From Bolinopsis microptera (taxonomy: Eukaryota > Ctenophora > Tentaculata > Lobata > Bolinopsidae), in contig NC_087072.1 of the NCBI RefSeq assembly GCF_026151205.1, positions 6,558,084 to 6,622,083 of the forward strand: a stretch of 64,000 bases of DNA, given 5' to 3'. Of this stretch, positions 47,508-59,573 are shown one piece after another (position 1 is the first letter of the stretch; every line of letters starts with the position of its first letter). The position numbers and the translations under genes are program-made. The notes under the pieces are model-generated. The model worked only from the letters and a program-made list of their open reading frames with translations, was not told where the DNA came from and made no database searches.

Positions 47508-49617
47508 TTATGCGCATTCTGGTCTGTTTTCAGAGTAAACCTGGAAAATACAGCAGTTATTGAGAAGTTCTTCTAGTATTTTTGATGATTTAATGAATTT
47601 TATTTTATTATTTACTAAAGTAGAGAGCATTTAAACTTAGGCCGTCGACACTTTTGTCAGAAATTTGCTGATAAAGTTATCAAGACTGGCTTACCGCGCT
47701 GACACAGCCAAACTCTTCGACAACTCTATCTTTGATTGCCTTAGCTTCAGCAAGAGCAGATGCACTCAAACCAGATCCGACAGCAGCTCCGTAGGCTTCA
47801 AGGTCATCGCTGTAGTTAGCGATAACGTAGTCGTAAGCCTGAATAAGAAAGTTGTAATTGCACTGGAAAGTAGCCTGGAAAATAACCTGTAATACACTGG
47901 AAAGAGGCCTTCAATAAAGTTCTAATATACGGTTTGAACCCTAGAATTTATAAATTTGAATATAAATAAGAAATCCTTGCAATTTACGATTGAAGAGTTT
48001 TATTTACCTCGATTCCCTTTCGAACAACTTTCTCGACACAGCATGGTAGCTGGTTCCTGGCGAAGTAGGATGCAGCGCGGGACTGGCATTCACCGCAGAA
48101 TACAGAGGCATCATTACATCCACCACCGTTCATGTGCCCGAAGATACCCTCGAGGAATCTGGCAGTAGTGCTGGTACATCCACTATCGCACCATCCCTGA
48201 GCGAGAATTCCGGCTTGCTTAGCGGCTGCTGAGGCATCAGATTTGCGTCCCTCGGTAAGTTGCTCCTCAATGAACGTTCTGATATCGTCAGCACTGGAGA
48301 ACTTGTTCATTGCCTGAAGATGAACAGTGTTTAACGCTATGAAAGTGCTCATGACTCAGACTGTAAGACTGAATTAATGATAATTACTATTAATAATTGG
48401 ACCTAAGGAAATATATCCTGACAATTTTCTGTTATAAACTATTTATATAATCTCCAATGTAGGGGATGCGCAGAAACAGTTTTTCTAAATAGGATCATTA
48501 CTTTGTTTTATTCCTCTTTTACATTGATGATAATCGGAGAAGATTTTTCCTTACTTACCATGGTTGCAATGTCTCCGAGAAGAGAACCCTGGTTGCCTGA
48601 GGCGAAATCTTTAGCTTGGGATTCGAAGTCTCTTTTGTAGACGGCTTCAGCAGCAGCTATGGTCTGGTCCAAGAAAGATTCGTTTGCATCCGAACATGCC
48701 TGTTAAAGTATCAGCTGCTGTTAAACGTGTCAACACATCAGTTTGCATTAAGGTGGAATTATTCGAAATTTGAACTGACCATTATCTTTTCTCAACTATA
48801 AGAGTGACAATAACTCAAGTCATAGTTTAACTTGTATCAGTAACAAGTCTTACCTGGATAGCGGACTTGACTTGTCGGAAACATTTAGGGGCATCAGAGC
48901 AAGCAAGGTTGCCAATTTCTTCCATGTTGGATACATCAGAAGCCAGCTGTCCGTAGCTGACAACGTCTGAGTCGTAGTGGCTGGCAGCTTTGATTCCGTA
49001 GCAAGTGGCTGAAATATTGTGGATATAATTAATGTTTAACAGATTTCACGTTTGCAGGATAAGCAGATGCTGAAAGTAATAGCTCTTTCCCATACATAGT
49101 GATCATAATATATAATAATGTGCAATGAATCCTACGTTTACAGGATAAGGAGAGGTCACATTGAGGTCACTGTCGCGTAAAAGTGGTCCCAAGCGAGGAA
49201 ATAATCACAAGCAATTTAGTTAAAAGAAAAAACTTGAAAGTTTTGTTATTCACACCTTGTTTGACGAGAGATCTGCATGCTCCGGAAAGGGCAACAGAAT
49301 CAAAATCAAATCCAGGGCAGGAGTTTCTGAAATGTATTCAGTTGTTAGTATTGTATCAGTGATTATGTGGGTAAATATCATCCACATGCGGATGAAACTG
49401 CAGTTGACTTTTTAAATACAACTGTATACCATTTAAGCGATCCCAATTTCATGATATTGCATGAAAAGGATTGAAATTACATTTTTGCCTACCCGAAGAT
49501 AACAAGAGCTCCCAAACGAGCTGCAGAATGTGCAGCCTTGATATCCCCTTTATCAACTCCCTTGCATTGATTTCCGAAAACAACGCCAACAATAGCAAGG
49601 AAGATTATAGCCCTCAT
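47508..49617 (-). CDS. Secreted Cys/Ala-rich protein, family copy E, 7 exons, 324 aa, most diverged
   Basis: Exons 49493-49617, 49256-49326, 48854-49008, 48559-48699, 48008-48313, 47695-47838 and 47508-47540, with the same lengths as all other copies and all in frame. It has signal peptide MRAIIFLAIVGVVFG. Distinguishing residues: GNQCKGVDKGDIKAAHSAAR in exon 1, ACSDANESFLDQTIAAAEAV in exon 4, AAKQAGILAQGWCDSGCTST in exon 5, VYSENRPECA at the end. The Cys pattern is conserved. The upstream module (49795-49890) includes a TATA-like TATATAA on the - strand near 49801. It is the first gene of the cluster in transcriptional order. Confidence 0.83.
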
Positions 49618-49794
49618 GATGAGATAATGCCTATGTAGATTTTAGAGTTTATGGTACAAATGTCTTCCCTCAAAGTAAAAAGTTTAAATTTAGTAAAATA
49701 AGAAAAAATATGTTATTTTTATGAACAGTCCTGGAGTTAATTTGAGATAAGTGAGAAAAGACAACGGAAAACTTTGTGAAGAAGTTGTGAAGTT

Positions 49795-49890
49795 GACCTA
49801 TTATATAGTCTCTGGAAGCCAAGATAACGCTTTGACTAATTAGGATCTGGTACCCGTTATCCGGAAGATAATTAATTAGATATCATCTCT
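49795..49890 (-). promoter_or_regulatory. Putative promoter module of family copy E
   Basis: TTATATAGTCTCTGG on the + strand (TATATAA on the coding strand), then TTAGGATCTGGTACCCGTTA and AAGATAATTAATTAGATATC. It parallels the modules of C and D, about 180-270 bp upstream of the start codon. Confidence 0.55.
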
Positions 49891-50289
49891 AATTCGTTTT
49901 ACACACTTCAGAGTTGAGACCCTTGTTGACTTTGTAGAACCTTAATTCAATTACCTGATTCAACGCTGATAAGGAAATGTGCAAATTTGTTTTTTGTCGC
50001 CTTCAAACCATCTGCAAAGCTGCAAACAGTTTGATGGTTTCATCGACACCTCATTTCCAAACCAATTACCGAATACCAGAGAAGATTAAATTGCAGTTAA
50101 AACACTTTCCGCTCATATGTAGATTTGTGGCCATTGTGGTTTTCCACAATGCAGTATTGAGGATAGGATGCTATTCTAGCAATTTTGATTTCTTTACATA
50201 TTCAGATGCGAGGTTGAATTCAAGGAAATTGGCAGGTCATCAGTCATGCTATCTGACCCGGATGAAAAAAGCAAGGGTTCCGGATTAAC

Positions 50290-51617
50290 AGAGATTATTT
50301 CTGCTAACGCACCGGAAGTAGTAGGGGTTCCCGTTTGGGTATGAAATAAACTGTCACTGTATGAAATAAACTGTCAAGTAGTTAACTAGTTGTCCAACCA
50401 GCTTTGTAATCTATCCTCCCTAGACAGATACAGATTTTTGTGCTCTATTTGGGCGCTAGTGGTGCACTATGAATGTGTTAGGGTACAAATTTGGGACATC
50501 GATTTTTCATACGCCCAAAATTTACTATTTATAGTATAATTTACTATTTACTATTCATTTACTATTTATAGTAAATAAATTTACTTTAGTACTATTATAG
50601 TATATAAACAAGCCGAAACTAACATTTTCATTTCCACAAATAAAGAACAATTTAATTAAAAGCTTGTTTTGTTGGGCTACATAAGGGTAAAACTGTAGAG
50701 AAATGATGCTATTGTGATATTCTAATCCTTGTGTACTCTAATTTTTTCCAAGGCTTGAACCTTTTACGCTATTTTAATGGACAAATATTAAGATGATAAT
50801 TTAACAGACTGTGCGAATGACTCTTTCATTTTAATTGATTTATTCTAAGTTCTAACCCACTTAAGAACCATGCCTTCTTATCGGGGAAATATACTCAAGA
50901 CTGTTGGATCGGCGTGCTCCCCTCTGATTACTGAATTATGTATTTAAGTGTTATCGGGCGGGGGTCATTCAGGAACTCACGCTTCCTTGACGCCAGTAAT
51001 ATAATTAATAATTATCAATATGTGTTGATTGAGTCAGAAACATGAAGTTTCTTGGTTGGAACATTATTAATAAGCCGCATGTGCGACATCCGTGGATTAT
51101 TTTTCAAGATTACTGATTTTCACGTTTCTGTCACAAGAAAAGGCCAAAACATATTGTTTACCATGTCGCACAAACGTGATCATAATTTTATTTGATAGGC
51201 ATCTGAACCACGGGTATTGTGAATAAGTTAAAGATATTTTTAGTCAAAAGTTTCTGAAATAATACAATTCCATTAATATCTTATTACTATAACAAATAGA
51301 ATCTGGAATTATTCTAAATATCACTCTTTACTCATCAGACAGCAAATCTATAAGTTCTTGTTGAGCAAATTTAATTAGATTGAAAATTTCTGCCCTCTAC
51401 AAACTCACTTTTTTCATTTTATCTACAAAGAAAAATTAAACTTAAGCTTGGGAAATGACGTTTCCTTTAACATTTAAACAAGAAAACAGTAGTGCAGGAT
51501 TGAAATAATAAGGCCTGGTTTTGCAATATTACTCTTCGTATACAAGCGAGACAAAAGTTACAACAATTCATTCAGCAATAGATCACTAACTCTCACTCCT
51601 CATAAAACCTTTCTCAG
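50290..51617. other. Intergenic region with AT-rich simple sequence
   Basis: No gene seen. 50521-50600 is a run of TTTACTATTTATAGTA-type words that is partly self-complementary. Confidence 0.4.
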
Positions 51618-54600
51618 CTACTCAAACTTAAAGAGAGTGTCGCCAGCGTTTCTGGGAGAGAAATAAAGCGACCTATCACTCTGCGCAAGCCTGTTGATGG
51701 AGTTGAGAAGAAGTCCCAGTTGCTCAACTTCGTCCATCCACTGGGGATCCCTCACCCGCATAGTGAACATGTTCCTCTCATCAGATTCCAACGGTATTAC
51801 TATTATTCCTGGAGGACATACCGATTGGATATAATTCATGTTTGTTTAAACGACTAGGATTGAATCTTGATTAATTTAAATTCAACTTAGGTATAGTGTG
51901 CTAATTCACACATTTTACATATCAAAACTTGTTGATCAATTATTCTTAACGTGTTAAGAAGTTAATTGTAACAGTACAATATACATTATACATAGCACAA
52001 TTACATGATATACATACCTAAAACATCGGCACATTCTTCAACGAATTCTTCCTTTGAAAAATACATCGGAATAGCGTGGACTATGAAATCTAGCTCACAG
52101 GTGAACATTGTACCAAACTTTGTTGGATCAACTGAAAACATTAATTGTCAGCAGAAAAAAATAATAATTACTGAAGAACTAGAATATTGAATTACTGCAG
52201 AATATTGAATAGTGAACAATCGAAAAATAGAAATTGTGCATCGTTTTCTTAATTTTCTATTGCATTACATTTGTTAGTAGGTTCAAATTAAACTTCAACA
52301 ATAATTAACCTGAAATGTATCCATATTTGGGATCCTTCCAAAATCCACCCAACTGCTTTCGCTTCAAGTGTTTATGAAAGTTGTTGAGCGACTTGAAGAA
52401 CGTGTGAAAAGCATTCACGGAAGATCCATGGTGAACGGTCCATTCCACCTTCAGATGCTCGTATTGGTTCATGACAATTTGAAATTTGTTGTCAACTCCA
52501 TTTGCTACCACCCGACCTTGTGGCCACCATCTGAAAAATTAAACCTGGATTCATTCAGTCATTCTTGGTTCAAAATCAGATTATGTGGTTTTTTCTCGAA
52601 AAGTTACAAATCAGATGATTTTTCCGGAAAACTTGTATTTCGAAACCATTATCAGATAGGTTATCTCTTCAGGGTTTAATTACATTTTGTACGTGTGGCC
52701 TCCCGGGACTCGGGTGATCTTTTACAACAACTGACCTATCATCATGATGTAATGATCAAAATAAGCTGATAATATCTCGATGATACCCGAGGCTGGTACT
52801 AAATAATTTTATTCTTTCAATCAGCCCAGTCCCAAATTCAAAATCATGCTAGATGCTGTTACCTGGCTACGCCAGCCGATTTCGAGTAAGGATCTTCAGG
52901 CTTTCCCACTATTCCACGGTCAGTCAGATCTTTCAACTTCTTGGGTTTAACTTCATCCAGCTTAAAGGTATTGCTCTCCTTAATCTCTAGCATCCCTTCA
53001 AAACTTTTGCAGGCTGTTACCAGGACTGCAAAATATAATTTATCGGTACCGCGATAAGGATTGCCACGTTAAGAAAACGTCTGTACATATTAATTCGATT
53101 TAAAGCCACTGAGATTAGTGAACTTCCCAATCTGTGAAAATTATAATAAGATTGGTGCATGGATTTTTCGGGAAAAAGATAACTCCGATATTTTAATAAT
53201 TTAATTTGTCAAATAAATTCGGTTAACAACAAAATGTTTAAAATCGGCTCTCATATGCCCAATATTTAATAAGAAATGACGGTGTATTTTTTATCTTGCA
53301 AATTATCTTAATCTACTTTCTTACTTTACTTAAATAAAGTCTAAAATTGCATAATGACATTGAGTGCAAAGTTTTTGCCCATTTTAAATTCTACAAAATA
53401 CACGCTACGAAACTTACCGTCCCTTATTTCTAATAATTGTTCCTCTGAGATGATGCCCGGAAGAAGTGGCAATCCTATAATGTTTCGCTCAGCCTGTTTG
53501 AAACAAGTCATTATCATTTCAGTCAACCATAACTCACAACCTATTTTAATAGCGGTGGACACTGAAATGTTTTCTTCACAATTTCACGAGGCATCAAAGA
53601 ACCTGGGTTCACGACATCTGTTACGCCCTTACCTTTAAATACAATCGTTTTATTGCAGTCACATCCTCTACATTGGGTAAATGGTTAGCGTTGAAATTAA
53701 AGAGTCTACTTTCAGGAACAGGAGGGGCTGGCTCCTCCTCATCCTCAATCTGATCCGCGTTCTTCTCTCCCTCCTCCTCTTCCTTCTTCTCCTCCGTGTA
53801 GGCATCAGTGTAACAAACTGTCGGTGGAAGTGTTTTAAATCTAATGTAGATTTCTACAAACATTAACAACTACAAGGCAGTCTTTGCACTGTAAAACCCT
53901 CCAATTATTGCGGGAGGTATTATTGTACGGGACGGCGGTGAAGAAACTTCTGACAGGACATTCGAATTTCTATTAAGTGGAATTATTACGAATGATTGTT
54001 GATCTATATTTCGGATTTAGAAAGCTGAAGGACTACTTCTGGTTATTCTGGAGGGCAAGACGGCTCCATGTTTCTTCATTACTTCACTGTATGACGTACG
54101 TGCTTGGTGAGAAACAAAATTCATGACTGGAAGATAATTGATTATCCGCTTAGATAATACGCGGGCATTCGAGTCTATCCAAACTAGATAATTGATCGGA
54201 ATTTGAGTGGGTGATATCTTATCTCTGCTTACATCTCCTAAATATTTCAGTATCCAGTCACGTACCATATTCCCTTGACGTAAGAACAAACATTCTAGAA
54301 GCAAAGTTACAACTTGTAACAATATGTTTGGTGGTTTTCACTTTTCAGGCTAGATTGATGTCATTTGAGATAAAATGAACTCGTGCAGAACCGTACAACT
54401 GCACTGTATTAAGTAAGTGAAGTTGCACTGGGGTAAATACTGGATTTTGTCCGTGAATATAATTATATCCTTGTAGATATGAAAGTCTGAAGAGAATATG
54501 TTTAGGCTGGGAATTTTTGTCTGCTAGGGTTTCTACGACGTTGGAGAACTTTATTCTTAAGGAGAGAGAGGGACCGCCTACCGGCTTCCAGTACCAACCA

Positions 54601-55782
54601 CTAAAGTAACCGGTAAAAATGTCCCACGTCTAAAGTAACCGACTACCAGTACCAACCACTAAAGTAACCGGTAAAAATGTGCCACGTCTAAAGTAACCGA
54701 CTACCAGTACCAACCACTAAAGTAACCGGTAAAAATGTGTCACGTCTAAAGTAACCGACTACCAGTACCAACCACTAAAGTAACAGGCTACCAGTACCGT
54801 CTTTCCCGACAATCAGGTATCATTAGCGCTGCGAAAACTCTGAGTTTCCGGCAGTTTTTACTGACGTGTGAGAAGACAGAATGTGTGACAGGAAAGCTTC
54901 AGTATAATCTGGGAATATACGCGACTACTCGACTGTCAGTGCTCAGGATTTCTCTCGTGTCTGTTGAGTGTTGTTTGACGATTCCACGCCTACAGGTCTC
55001 CCCTGGTGCACCCACGCACAGGTCGTCACGTGACAGCTGCGGATCTGGTCATCATTCTGTGTGCTTACACCAGGTGTCCAACACGCTAAATTTAGAGAAG
55101 GCTAGGCTGAGTAAAGCAGACTTTTCCGATCGGAAAGACTCCGAAAACTCGTCTGGAATTCTCGATGTTAATAAAGCTGGGCTCAAGTGTTCGGATATTG
55201 ATTCAAAGCCATTTTTGAATTTTTGCTCGATTTTGCCGTTATTTAATCAGACTCAAAAACGATTTTATATAATGTGGTGTCGGTGTACCGCTGTGTGGGT
55301 TTCTAGCTTCTAATTTCCAAGGTGAGCTTAAGCTTTCCCCTTATTGGCGCTATACTATAACAATTCACTCGTCGCTCGAAACCATTACTTTGAAAATATT
55401 ACACAAAAACGGCAAGAATGATATCATTCTGCTTTCAATTAGCACATAAGGTTGGGGAGGGATTCCATTCCTTCTAGTCGAATAGAGAGCCCAAACAAAT
55501 GATATTCACACGTCTGCTTAACACGCGACAAACAGAATACTCACAATCATACAGCTCCTTATACATCTGGAAAGTATCCTGGTCCCCAACAACTATGCCA
55601 GGTTTCTTCTCTTCCTTCTCCAGGTGGAATGCGGGGTTAATGGCCCGGAAGAAGTTGAACTCGTCGAACCCTTTAAACTTGTTCATCTCCAACTCCCAAT
55701 ATCGCTCGTTTATTATCTTCCACACTGGAGTAAGGTTCATGTTATGTACAAGCTCGACTTCTAATTTTTGAACATTGAACAT
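51618..55782 (-). CDS. Phosphagen-kinase-like protein lacking catalytic residues, 7 exons
   Basis: Exons 55545-55782, 53633-53817, 53418-53561, 52863-53025, 52310-52530, 52018-52131 and 51618-51808. Start MFNVQKLEVELVHNMNLTPV. The second exon carries an acidic insert (EEKKEEEEGEKN). From exon 3 on, the order of motifs follows ATP:guanido phosphotransferases (creatine/arginine kinases): ERNIIGLPLLP, GKPEDPYSKSAGVARWWPQG, VMNQYEHLKVEW, KYGYISVDPTKFGTMF, DEVEQLGLLLNSINRL. Active-site positions are changed: the NEED-type acidic pair reads NQYE, the reactive Cys of the CPxNxGT motif is Asp, the following Arg is lost, and the SSRVR-type nucleotide-binding arginines are replaced (TCFKQAER). So a pseudoenzyme is likely. 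The phase between exons 2 and 3 does not match with the obvious sites, so that junction is unresolved. Confidence 0.7.
54017..54322 (-). other. Exon-like ORF inside the first intron of the phosphagen-kinase-like gene
   Basis: 101-codon - strand frame containing NMVRDWILKYLGDVSRDKIS and ending SRITRSSPSAF-stop. Not recognised. It could be an alternative terminal exon of the surrounding gene, a nested gene, or chance. Confidence 0.25.
54585..54803 (+). repeat. 58-bp minisatellite, about 3.7 units
   Basis: CTACCAGTACCAACCACTAA...GTAACCGGTAAAAATGTG... repeats with starts at 54643, 54701 and 54759 and a variant first unit from about 54585. Each unit also contains the word TAAAGTAACCG twice. It lies in the large first intron of the phosphagen-kinase-like gene. 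Confidence 0.92.
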
Positions 55783-56155
55783 GGCAAATAAAATTACTTC
55801 GTTTGTGTTTATTGGTCGAACAACTGGTCAAAAATATGAATACTGGATCGCCAAAGTTCAATAAATGATGCAGTTTAGGCGTGTTTTATGTTTTACGTCT
55901 TAATGTCTACCAGGTGATTTAAAGTTAACAAAGGCGACGGTTTACTTTAACTCCAGCCATCAATCGTTCGACCGATGGGCGTACATCCAGGAACGACAGT
56001 GTACTTGCTACAGAAACTGCATTACTAATTATATTTTACACTGCAATTAAACTCGAAGTTATGGCAGTGAAACGACACAAAACTCAACGGAAACATCCCA
56101 CAAGGAAATATTTAAAAAATTTCGCCAGTATAAATGTCATTTTTGCACTAGACAT
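55783..56155. other. 5' flank of the phosphagen-kinase-like gene
   Basis: No gene; no clear promoter motif. Confidence 0.4.
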
Positions 56156-56157
56156 TC

Positions 56158-56256
56158 GGCTCGGTAGTCAGCAGCTGGTAGTAGAAGTGCTTGGTAACGC
56201 AGTGTGATCCGGAGCACACTGCGGTGCGAAAGCATTACCGGCTGATGACTACGAGG
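56158..56256. ncRNA. Strong ~96-nt imperfect hairpin
   Basis: Left arm GGTAGTCAGCAGCTGGTAG... down to CGCAGTGTG, loop ATCCGGAG (56207-56214), right arm CACACTGCG...ATTACCGGCTGATGACTACG. About 35-40 paired bases with one mismatch-rich bulge and G-U pairs consistent with RNA. The size and shape are compatible with a pre-miRNA, but a small MITE relic gives the same picture. Type is uncertain. Confidence 0.4.
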
Positions 56257-56674
56257 AGTCTGGAAAAGGTATCCATCAGGAGAGGATTCTCTCTGCTATT
56301 ATTTGGTTTATTTGGTTTCAACATTGCAAATAACTTTATCGCTTTTTAAAACTCATATACTAAATTTTTGCCGTCTAGCCGAAGGTTGAAGTAATATTTT
56401 AAATTGACTGAAGAATTTTGCCACTGATGAATGGTCAAAATAATAGTATTGGAGAAATGTTGGATGATATTTTAGTTGTTCAATTGTCATCATCCAACTC
56501 TTCATGATTTCTTTTAAAACACAATGCTTTATTCTCCTCAGTTCTCTACATAATCTTGGAACACAGGAAACAATTTCACAGACAAAAAAGGTTATTACTC
56601 GAAGCTACTCCCGGAATTCACAAATTTAAATTCTCATGGATGTCCAGCATTAAACCGTCCGCAATTCTTTTCAC

Positions 56675-56783
56675 CTGTAGCATTGTTCTGTGCGACCTGG
56701 TCTTTTGGCAGGTCAGCGTCTTTAACTATCGTCACATGCATCAAGTTGTTGATGTCATTTTCCTTTCCGGCTGAATTCCCCAT
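56675..56783 (-). CDS. Possible first exon with N-myristoylation-type start
   Basis: The - strand frame starts MGNSAGKENDINNLMHVTIV and ends at a good donor (ACAG then GTGAAAAG), phase 1. Gly2 in MGNS fits an N-myristoylation site. A downstream exon was not found before the phosphagen-kinase-like start at 55782. Only this exon can be supported. Confidence 0.35.
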
Positions 56784-57167
56784 CTTACTCTATACTAACC
56801 AACAACAACGTAAACACACAAACCAAATAAGATGTGTAAGCGCATTTCAACCTCAGATCTACAATTTACATGCGCATGACTAGTAATTGTTAATGAATTG
56901 CTGATAATAATTGCATAATCGTAAGAGATACTGTACGTAGGCTTGTTCTTGGTGTGTAGATCTGGAAACAAGTGAGGAGGTGAATAAAACTTGTTTTGAC
57001 ACGTGACAGCCTCAATGCTGAAAGCAGATTGGTTAATCGCTGCTCTGCGAGAAGCAAAATATGGTTTACATACCCACCAATAGCTAGATCTGTATTCCAT
57101 ATTGGTATAAAACCTGACGTGAGAGCTGATCAGTCATTTATTAATCATAAATCTTCCAAAACTTATC

Positions 57168-57458
57168 TCAAAATAAATCCTCCTTCCCGCTGCTAGACAC
57201 AAATTTCAAAATAATGAAGAGAACGGAGTAACAATTTAACCCAATATCTTTTAAGTTGTCAACAACGTCTGGAAGCTGCTTAAAGTGAGAATTTGTAACT
57301 TTCCTTTTCTTCTCTACAAACCTATCGGCACACTGCATGGCCTTAATCTGTAGCCTTGAATTAGTTGACTTATCTCTTGCCTGTTTATACGTCTTGAACA
57401 GTTTATCACCTCTTTTAGTCTCATTAATAAAGCGGCTAACTGCATGCTTAAATTCCAC
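57168..57458 (-). CDS. Exon-like ORF, unidentified
   Basis: 96-codon - strand frame rich in Lys/Arg (MQCADRFVEKKRKVTNSHF, KQLPDVVDNLKDIG) with a hydrophobic C-terminal stretch (CYSVLFIILKFV), ending in a stop at 57168. The apparent start is not ATG, and an AG acceptor (GAGAAG) precedes it. Probably a terminal exon or small gene; family not recognised. Confidence 0.3.
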   Translation of the reverse strand: MEFKHAVSRFINETKRGDKLFKTYKQARDKSTNSRLQIKAMQCADRFVEKKRKVTNSHFKQLPDVVDNLKDIGLNCYSVLFIILKFVSSSGKEDLF

Positions 57459-59570
57459 TTCTCAGCTCATGATCGGCTTAGCTGTGATAAACAAACCAAT
57501 TTTCTAAGTCTTGTGACCGCTTTACAGTTTTTAGGCACGCTGTCACCTTCCGCACGACTTCAGACAAGCACGTATAATTCTAAAAGTTACGAATTGCGAA
57601 ATCTGGAACGGAATTTATAACTTCATTCTATAATACTAGTAGCTCACTCGTTGATTAACAAAATGGAAATAGATAAGAAATCGTTCAGAGTAATCACTTT
57701 GTTCTACGAGTAATTACTTTGAGTAATTACTGTTAGCAATACTGTGATAAGCTGTAATAATGCACACGTTCGAACTCATACTTTGGACGAATCTCAGTAG
57801 TAACTCCAGATAAGATACATAATTATAATTTATGAAAGATTTGGTTTGGCATTCGTTTCGATAAATTCATTATTCATTGGTAATAATTTCTGTCCGCCTG
57901 CAAAATCGAGTAGAATATTCATCATAGTCGGCTTTTAAATTGTTCGGACGCCATGAACCATAGACGTTGTGACTCTGATTAAGCTGAATAGGCTCTATAC
58001 ATTCATGAGGTTAAGAACTTGAGATTCGAGCCCAATTTTGATCGTTTATTACAATATTCAGACCAAGTCAGCCCTACCCGATTCTATTGCGCCGCTTACT
58101 TTTTCAACCAAGCCATCGGTAAATGTCTAATGTCTATGTAGTATCTACTTCAAACCACTTGATAATGCGGTAAATATAATGGAACTCGAGCAAAAGATCT
58201 GAGAAATTATTTCTATGTAGTATACAGGCCATGCAGTCTGGTAAGTTCTAAAATTTGTTAATCTTTCCGGTCTTTTGCGTGGTCCACGGTACGTTGTTTT
58301 CTTTAATTATTTAATCAGTGATTTAAGTAACAGAATGTCATATGACCGATCAACCCATTAAATGCTCAGAGCCTAAACGAATTACATTCTTACATATCAC
58401 TTCTAAATGAAAAGCTATAAATATTATATAGCTCTACTATAGATAAGCTCATACAGCTGACATATTAACTTTAAGGAGTTTGCTTCTGTGTGGAAGGCAC
58501 CTTTTGCCGCACGACAAAACTTAATTGAAGCTTGTAACTGTTGATCGTTGCGAGAAGTTTTAGTTATATAGCACGGCCGCGAAAATTTGATCTTTAAACC
58601 TATATTTCGAGGCTAGTTTAATTCGATCATATTTTCGAGCTGTTATCGGCAAGTTTTCGGGCTGAATTCGGTATACCTATATTTTTGAGTCAGCCTTATT
58701 CACGAGTTGCCTATATTTGTAGTACCTACTATCTGACGAGGCCAGCTTCAATTCTATATTCTATAACCACAGAAAAGCTTTTTAACGAGCTATAATGCTT
58801 CAATATTAAGCGAGAGCTGTTACTTAATGCTAAAAAGTGCGTATGCAGATTGGAGCTGCGCCCCACTTGTTTGCTTGGTACTCAGCCCCTAGCTAGCATG
58901 CGGATATAACACAGTCCAAGTTTACCAACAGCGGTTAATTACTGGTAGTTTGAAGGCGAGCTTTTTTCTCTCCAGTTTTTTGATAAGTTGTTCCCTGTCT
59001 TTAACACTCGATGGACATGGAAGGATGGAGCTGCTATCAGTTTGATAATCGCAGCTGTTTCTTTCAGCCCTTTATTTTTTGCTCGTTTGGTAATTATCTT
59101 GGCTCGTTTTCGCCGACGACGTATTTGAAAATTATTTCATCCTGCAATTGTATATGATAAGAAAGGTCGGATATTATTAGATGAAATGACCCCGGGACAT
59201 TTTCACTGATAACAAGCTGACCTAATATATATGCTATTTAAGAATTGGTGATCTTTTCCCTTCGGTAGAAAAATAAGGAACAGCATACGTCAGAAAGCAA
59301 ACACAAAACCCAAAACTTTTCTTTGGTTTTTTCAGTAATAAGTAAAGGAATCGCGATAGGATTCTTTTGTCAAAGTACGAACATAGGAATTCATAAGAAA
59401 CCCTCTAAGCCTGAGGAACAGTGACGAATAAATCATAAATTAGAACACTAACATTTTCGATCTAACCACGAAAGTAAATTTTTCCGCACTTGCACATCCC
59501 AAAACCTCGATTTTGATTGCTTTCTTCAACAGGTAGCGGTGAATTGTGCCCAGGTTGCCACCTGTAGCTC
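57459..59570. other. Intergenic region, nothing recognised
   Basis: AT-rich; no ORF over 60 codons with support, no repeat noticed. Confidence 0.4.
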
Positions 59571-59573
59571 TGA

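Noticed and set aside
49977..50288. 103-codon + strand ORF upstream of copy E
   Set aside because: No family, no splice context, composition like the surrounding intergenic DNA.
56556..56774. + strand 72-codon ORF
   Set aside because: Antisense to the better-supported MGNS exon on the - strand.
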